From: DASUMP01 sp036277635 | GTDB lineage: Bacteria > Actinomycetota > Acidimicrobiia > IMCC26256 > PALSA-610 | DNA length: 50,872 nucleotides | Assembly: GCA_036277635.1 (NCBI GenBank) | Contig: DASUMP010000043.1 | Location: 1 to 50,872 of the forward strand | Direction of reading: 5' to 3' | Shown: positions 48,339 through 50,872 of the stretch, piece after piece | Layout: each line of letters starts with the position of its first letter | Numbering within the stretch: position 1 is the stretch's first letter | The notes under the pieces: generated by a model | Seen by the model: the letters and a program-made list of their open reading frames with translations, nothing else | What the model was told of the DNA's origin: nothing | Databases searched by the model: none | Made by a program: the position numbers and the translations under genes

Positions 48339-48941
48339 CTACTGATCGGCCGGCGAACCGAAAAGGTCATGCTCCTGCCGACGGACGAGGCGCACGATGT
48401 TGCCGCGGTGCAGCACCAGGACGAACGCGGCCACGACGCACAGGAACGCCACTTCGACGCCGGGGTAGCCGAATGCCGCGGCCAGCACCGGGAACAGCAC
48501 GGTGATGACGATCGAGCCGAGCGACGCCTTCCGGGTGAGCCCGACGACCGCCAGCCACACGCCGAGCAGGATCGCGGCGACGGCGGGGAACGTCACGAGG
48601 AGCCACCCGCCGGCGGTCGCGACTCCCTTGCCGCCCTTGCGCCGGTAGATGGGGAAGGTGTGGCCGAGGACCGCCGCGATCCCGAGCACGAAAGCGCCGG
48701 CCCGACCTCCCGCCGCCAGACCCACACCGGCGGCGAGGGCGCCTTTGGCGACGTCGGTCGCCAGCACGAGGGCGCCGGCGCGCGGCCCGAGCACCCTGAT
48801 GACGTTGGAGGTGCCCGGGTTGCCCGAGCCCTCCTTCGTGATGTCGTGACCCTTCGCCCGGGCGACCAGCAGCGCACTCGGGAACGTCCCGAGCAACCAG
48901 GCGACGGGGACGAGCAGCGCCACGAGGAGCATCGCGGGCAT
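48339..48941 (-). CDS. plsY: Acyl-phosphate glycerol-3-phosphate acyltransferase
   Basis: Integral membrane enzyme that makes lysophosphatidic acid from acyl-phosphate, 200 aa with about five helices. Family motifs are GSGNPGTSNVIRVLG, a region near VLGHTFPIYRRKGGKGVAT, and FLCVVAAFVLVLHRGNIVRL. ATG at 48941 is used; a second in-frame ATG (MLLVAL) is three codons on. It is divergent from fmdB across 123 bp. Confidence 0.94.
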   Translation of the reverse strand: MPAMLLVALLVPVAWLLGTFPSALLVARAKGHDITKEGSGNPGTSNVIRVLGPRAGALVLATDVAKGALAAGVGLAAGGRAGAFVLGIAAVLGHTFPIYRRKGGKGVATAGGWLLVTFPAVAAILLGVWLAVVGLTRKASLGSIVITVLFPVLAAAFGYPGVEVAFLCVVAAFVLVLHRGNIVRLVRRQEHDLFGSPADQ

Positions 48942-48976
48942 TGTCGCGCCCGGTCGTCGCGGCGCATGCGACGCAC

Positions 48977-49008
48977 TACGATTGGCACTCGATCACGGTG
49001 AGTGCCAG
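48977..49008 (+). promoter_or_regulatory. CIRCE (HrcA) operator with -10 box before fmdB
   Basis: TTGGCACTC (48982-48990), nine bases, GAGTGCCAG (49000-49008). This matches the CIRCE consensus TTAGCACTC-N9-GAGTGCTAA at all but one base in the left arm and a few in the right. A TACGAT box at 48977-48982 would place the start site inside the element, the usual CIRCE position. No clear -35 box is seen. Confidence 0.7.
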
Positions 49009-49064
49009 CGCGCCGACCCCGGGAGGCCCCGGGACCCGGCGACGCACGACGGCCGGGAGGCCCG

Positions 49065-49433
49065 ATGCCGACGTACGACTACCGGTGCACCAAGTGCGAG
49101 CAGCACATCGAGGTGTACCAGTCGTTCTCCGAGGCCCCCCTCACGAAGCACCAGGAGTGCGGCGGCAAGCTGGTGAAGGTGCTGTCGCCCGCCGGGATCG
49201 TGCTCAAGGGCTCGGGGTTCTACAAGAACGACAGCCGCGACTCGTCACGGTCCCGCTCGAAGGCGAAGTCGTCGAGCTCCGAGTCGACCTCGTCGGGGTC
49301 GGGATCGGCGGCGGGCGACGCGAAGTCGTCGGACTCCTCGAGCTCGTCGGGCGGTTCCACGTCGACCGATTCCTCGTCGACGTCGAGCGACGCGAAGGCG
49401 AAGTCGTCGGGCTCGACCGCGAAGTCGGCCTGA
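49065..49433 (+). CDS. fmdB: FmdB-family zinc-ribbon protein
   Basis: 122 aa. Residues 1-40 are a zinc ribbon (PTYDYRCTKCEQHIE, QSFSEAPLTKHQECGGK) in which the third Cys of the usual CxxC...CxxC is replaced by His28. The family segment IVLKGSGFYKNDSR follows. The rest (residues 63-122) is a low-complexity Ser/Lys/Asp tail. GGGAGG lies 4 nt before the ATG. A CIRCE element upstream implies heat-shock control by HrcA. It is first gene of a run with the MTA phosphorylase 16 bp downstream. Confidence 0.88.
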   Translation: MPTYDYRCTKCEQHIEVYQSFSEAPLTKHQECGGKLVKVLSPAGIVLKGSGFYKNDSRDSSRSRSKAKSSSSESTSSGSGSAAGDAKSSDSSSSSGGSTSTDSSSTSSDAKAKSSGSTAKSA

Positions 49434-49449
49434 GCCCGCCGCTCGCGCG

Positions 49450-50262
49450 ATGGGCGACGAGCGCGCCGAGATCGGCATCTTCGGTGGCTCCGGCTTCTAC
49501 TCGTTCCTCGAGGGCGCGACCGACGTCGAGCTGAGCACGCCGTTCGGCGCGCCCAGCGCGCCGATCACTGTCGGAGACCTCGGCGGTCGTCGCGTCGCGT
49601 TCTTGCCCCGCCACGGACGCCAGCACCAGTTCGCCCCCCACGCCATCCCGGCGCGTGCGAACGTCTGGGCGCTGCGCGCGCTCGGCGTCCACACCGTGCT
49701 CGGTCCGTGCGCGGCCGGGTCGCTGACCGCGCCGATCGCCCCCGGCGACTTCGTCGTCGTCGACCAGCTCGTCGACCGCACGTGGGGTCGCGCCGACACG
49801 TTCTACGACGCGGGCGCGACCCACCACGTCACGTTCGCCGACCCCTACTGCCCCGTCGTGCGCGAGGTCGCGATCGCGACCGCACGCGCCACCGGCGTGA
49901 CGGTGCACGACCGGGGAACCATGGTCGTCATCAACGGCCCCCGCTTCTCGACCCGCGCCGAGTCTCGGTGGTTCCGGGCCCAGGGGTGGGAGGTGGTCGG
50001 GATGACGCAGTACCCGGAGGCCGCGCTGGTCCGTGAGCTCGGGCTGCACTACGGCGGCATCGCGCTGATCACCGACTACGACACGGGGGTGGAGGACGAC
50101 CCCGGCATCGATCCCGTGAGCCACGACCAGGTCCTCGCGGCCTTCGAAGCGAACCTCACGCGCGTGCGCGAGGTGCTCACCGCGCTCGTGCCCGCGCTGC
50201 CCGCGCCACCCACCGGCTGTTCCTGCGCGCAGGCCCTGGGTCCGTTGCACCCCTACGAGTAA
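49450..50262 (+). CDS. S-methyl-5'-thioadenosine phosphorylase (PNP/MTAP family)
   Basis: Cleaves methylthioadenosine (or a related nucleoside) with phosphate in methionine salvage, 270 aa. Phosphate site GIFGGSGFYSF and RHGRQHQFAPHAIPARANVWAL, purine/ribose region GTMVVINGPRFSTRAESRWF, and VVGMTQYPEAALVRELGLHYGGIALITDYD. C-terminal C-S-C is present. True MTAP versus methylthioinosine or purine-nucleoside specificity cannot be settled by eye. Confidence 0.9.
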   Translation: MGDERAEIGIFGGSGFYSFLEGATDVELSTPFGAPSAPITVGDLGGRRVAFLPRHGRQHQFAPHAIPARANVWALRALGVHTVLGPCAAGSLTAPIAPGDFVVVDQLVDRTWGRADTFYDAGATHHVTFADPYCPVVREVAIATARATGVTVHDRGTMVVINGPRFSTRAESRWFRAQGWEVVGMTQYPEAALVRELGLHYGGIALITDYDTGVEDDPGIDPVSHDQVLAAFEANLTRVREVLTALVPALPAPPTGCSCAQALGPLHPYE

Positions 50263-50352
50263 CCTCGACCCTGTCGGCAGGGCCGACCACCTTCCCCCAC
50301 GGCTCCTCACGAACGTCGGTCACCGGCGTTCGTCGCCTCGGAAGGGTTCCCC

Positions 50353-50872
50353 GTGCGTCGCTCTCCTCGCGTGGTCCTCACGTGGGCCGCCGCTGTCGTC
50401 GTCGCGCTCGGCACCGCGCGAGTCGTCGCCACCGATCTCGCGGTGCTCCACACACGCGCGCGCGAGCTCGACGCGATCGAGCGCGTCGTCGTCGCGACTC
50501 GAGATCTCCCACTCGGAGCAGTGCTCGCCGACGACGACGTCCGCACCGTCGAGCTCGCGGGCGCGCTCGCGCGGCGCGCGCTCACCGACACCGGCGCGGC
50601 GATCGGACGCGTGGTCGTGGTGCCGGTCGTGCGGGGCGCACCGCTGCTCCCCGCCCAGCTCGCACCCGCGCGGCGAGGGGCGCTCGACGCCGTCGTCCCC
50701 CGCGGGATGCGCGTCGTGCACGTGCGCGTCGAGCCGGGGCTCGACCCGCCCGCCGGGTCCGTCGTCGACGTCCTGGCCACGTTCGACCCCACGCTCGTCG
50801 TCGAGGCCGGCGGCGGCGAGCCGACGATCACCGTCGTACGAGCGGCGACCGTGCTCGACACCGCGGCTCCCG
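50353..50872 (+). CDS. SAF-domain (CpaB/RcpC-like) Flp-pilus assembly protein, truncated at right edge
   Basis: 173 codons to the window end. One N-terminal transmembrane helix (residues 8-25) is followed by an SAF-type domain (VVATRDLPLGAVLADDDVRTVEL, IGRVVVVPVVRGAPLLPAQL). The periplasmic region starting RGMRVVHVRVEP is typical of CpaB/RcpC, which guide Flp/Tad pilus secretion. The GTG at 50353 has GGAAGGG upstream. The call needs the missing C-terminus. Confidence 0.7.
   Translation, partial: MRRSPRVVLTWAAAVVVALGTARVVATDLAVLHTRARELDAIERVVVATRDLPLGAVLADDDVRTVELAGALARRALTDTGAAIGRVVVVPVVRGAPLLPAQLAPARRGALDAVVPRGMRVVHVRVEPGLDPPAGSVVDVLATFDPTLVVEAGGGEPTITVVRAATVLDTAAP

Noticed and set aside
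1..50872. CRISPR arrays, insertion sequences, prophage or integrase genes
   Set aside because: No regularly spaced repeats, terminal inverted repeats with transposase, or integrase motifs were seen.

Overview
This 50.9 kb window is a chromosomal segment of a high-GC (about 70 percent by eye) actinobacterium, most likely of the class Acidimicrobiia. The taxonomic call is inference. It rests on the tiny actinobacterial ribosomal proteins bS22 and (probably) bL37, SerC of the actinobacterial type, wax-ester synthase/DGAT, mostly GTG/ATG starts with 4-bp gene overlaps, and many genes whose -10 box lies 6-8 nt before the start codon (leaderless transcripts). I see no insertion sequence, prophage or CRISPR array.

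Region 1 (1-18 kb) is housekeeping, almost all on the minus strand. One run reads glmU, prs, rplY (bL25), pth, mfd, a SurA-like foldase lipoprotein, mazG and eno (eno has its own promoter). A second reads metG, tatD, rsmA and ispE. A third reads a YchF-like protein with a decayed GTPase site, a DUF192 protein and rsmI. tRNA-Gln, bS22, an AbrB-like zinc-ribbon regulator and a bL37 candidate lie between them.

Region 2 (18-39 kb) is more accessory. It holds a FetAB-type ABC exporter and an Rrf2 regulator/epimerase operon with a palindromic operator. Divergent to that operon is a free-standing protein that matches only the N-terminal half of TnpB. Next come a WS/DGAT, a GNAT, serC, and a three-gene operon centred on a UGSC-family selenoprotein: an in-frame TGA followed by a perfect 9-bp hairpin. 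Two paralogous secreted histidine-rich proteins of unknown function then flank a serine hydrolase, an MFS transporter and a large VWA surface protein. PlsC-like, SRPBCC and SDR genes follow.

Region 3 (38.3-42.2 kb) is a candidate undescribed regulated system. A PEP-utilising/dikinase-type enzyme is split over two overlapping genes, and its ATP-grasp subunit carries a cyclic-nucleotide-binding domain. A DUF4242-nucleotide cyclase fusion follows on the same strand.

Region 4 (42.2-50.9 kb) has tRNA-Ala beside a translin-like gene and molybdenum-cofactor genes (moaC, moaA, moeA) with a strong promoter and possible structured leader before moaA. It continues with galU and plsY, then fmdB behind a CIRCE (HrcA) operator, an MTA phosphorylase, and a truncated SAF-domain (CpaB-like) gene at the right edge.

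The most interesting items are the stand-alone TnpB-like N-terminal domain, the UGSC selenoprotein operon, the cyclase/cNMP-gated split dikinase, the decayed YchF, the paired His-rich secreted proteins, the CIRCE element before fmdB, and the untranslated block before moaA.
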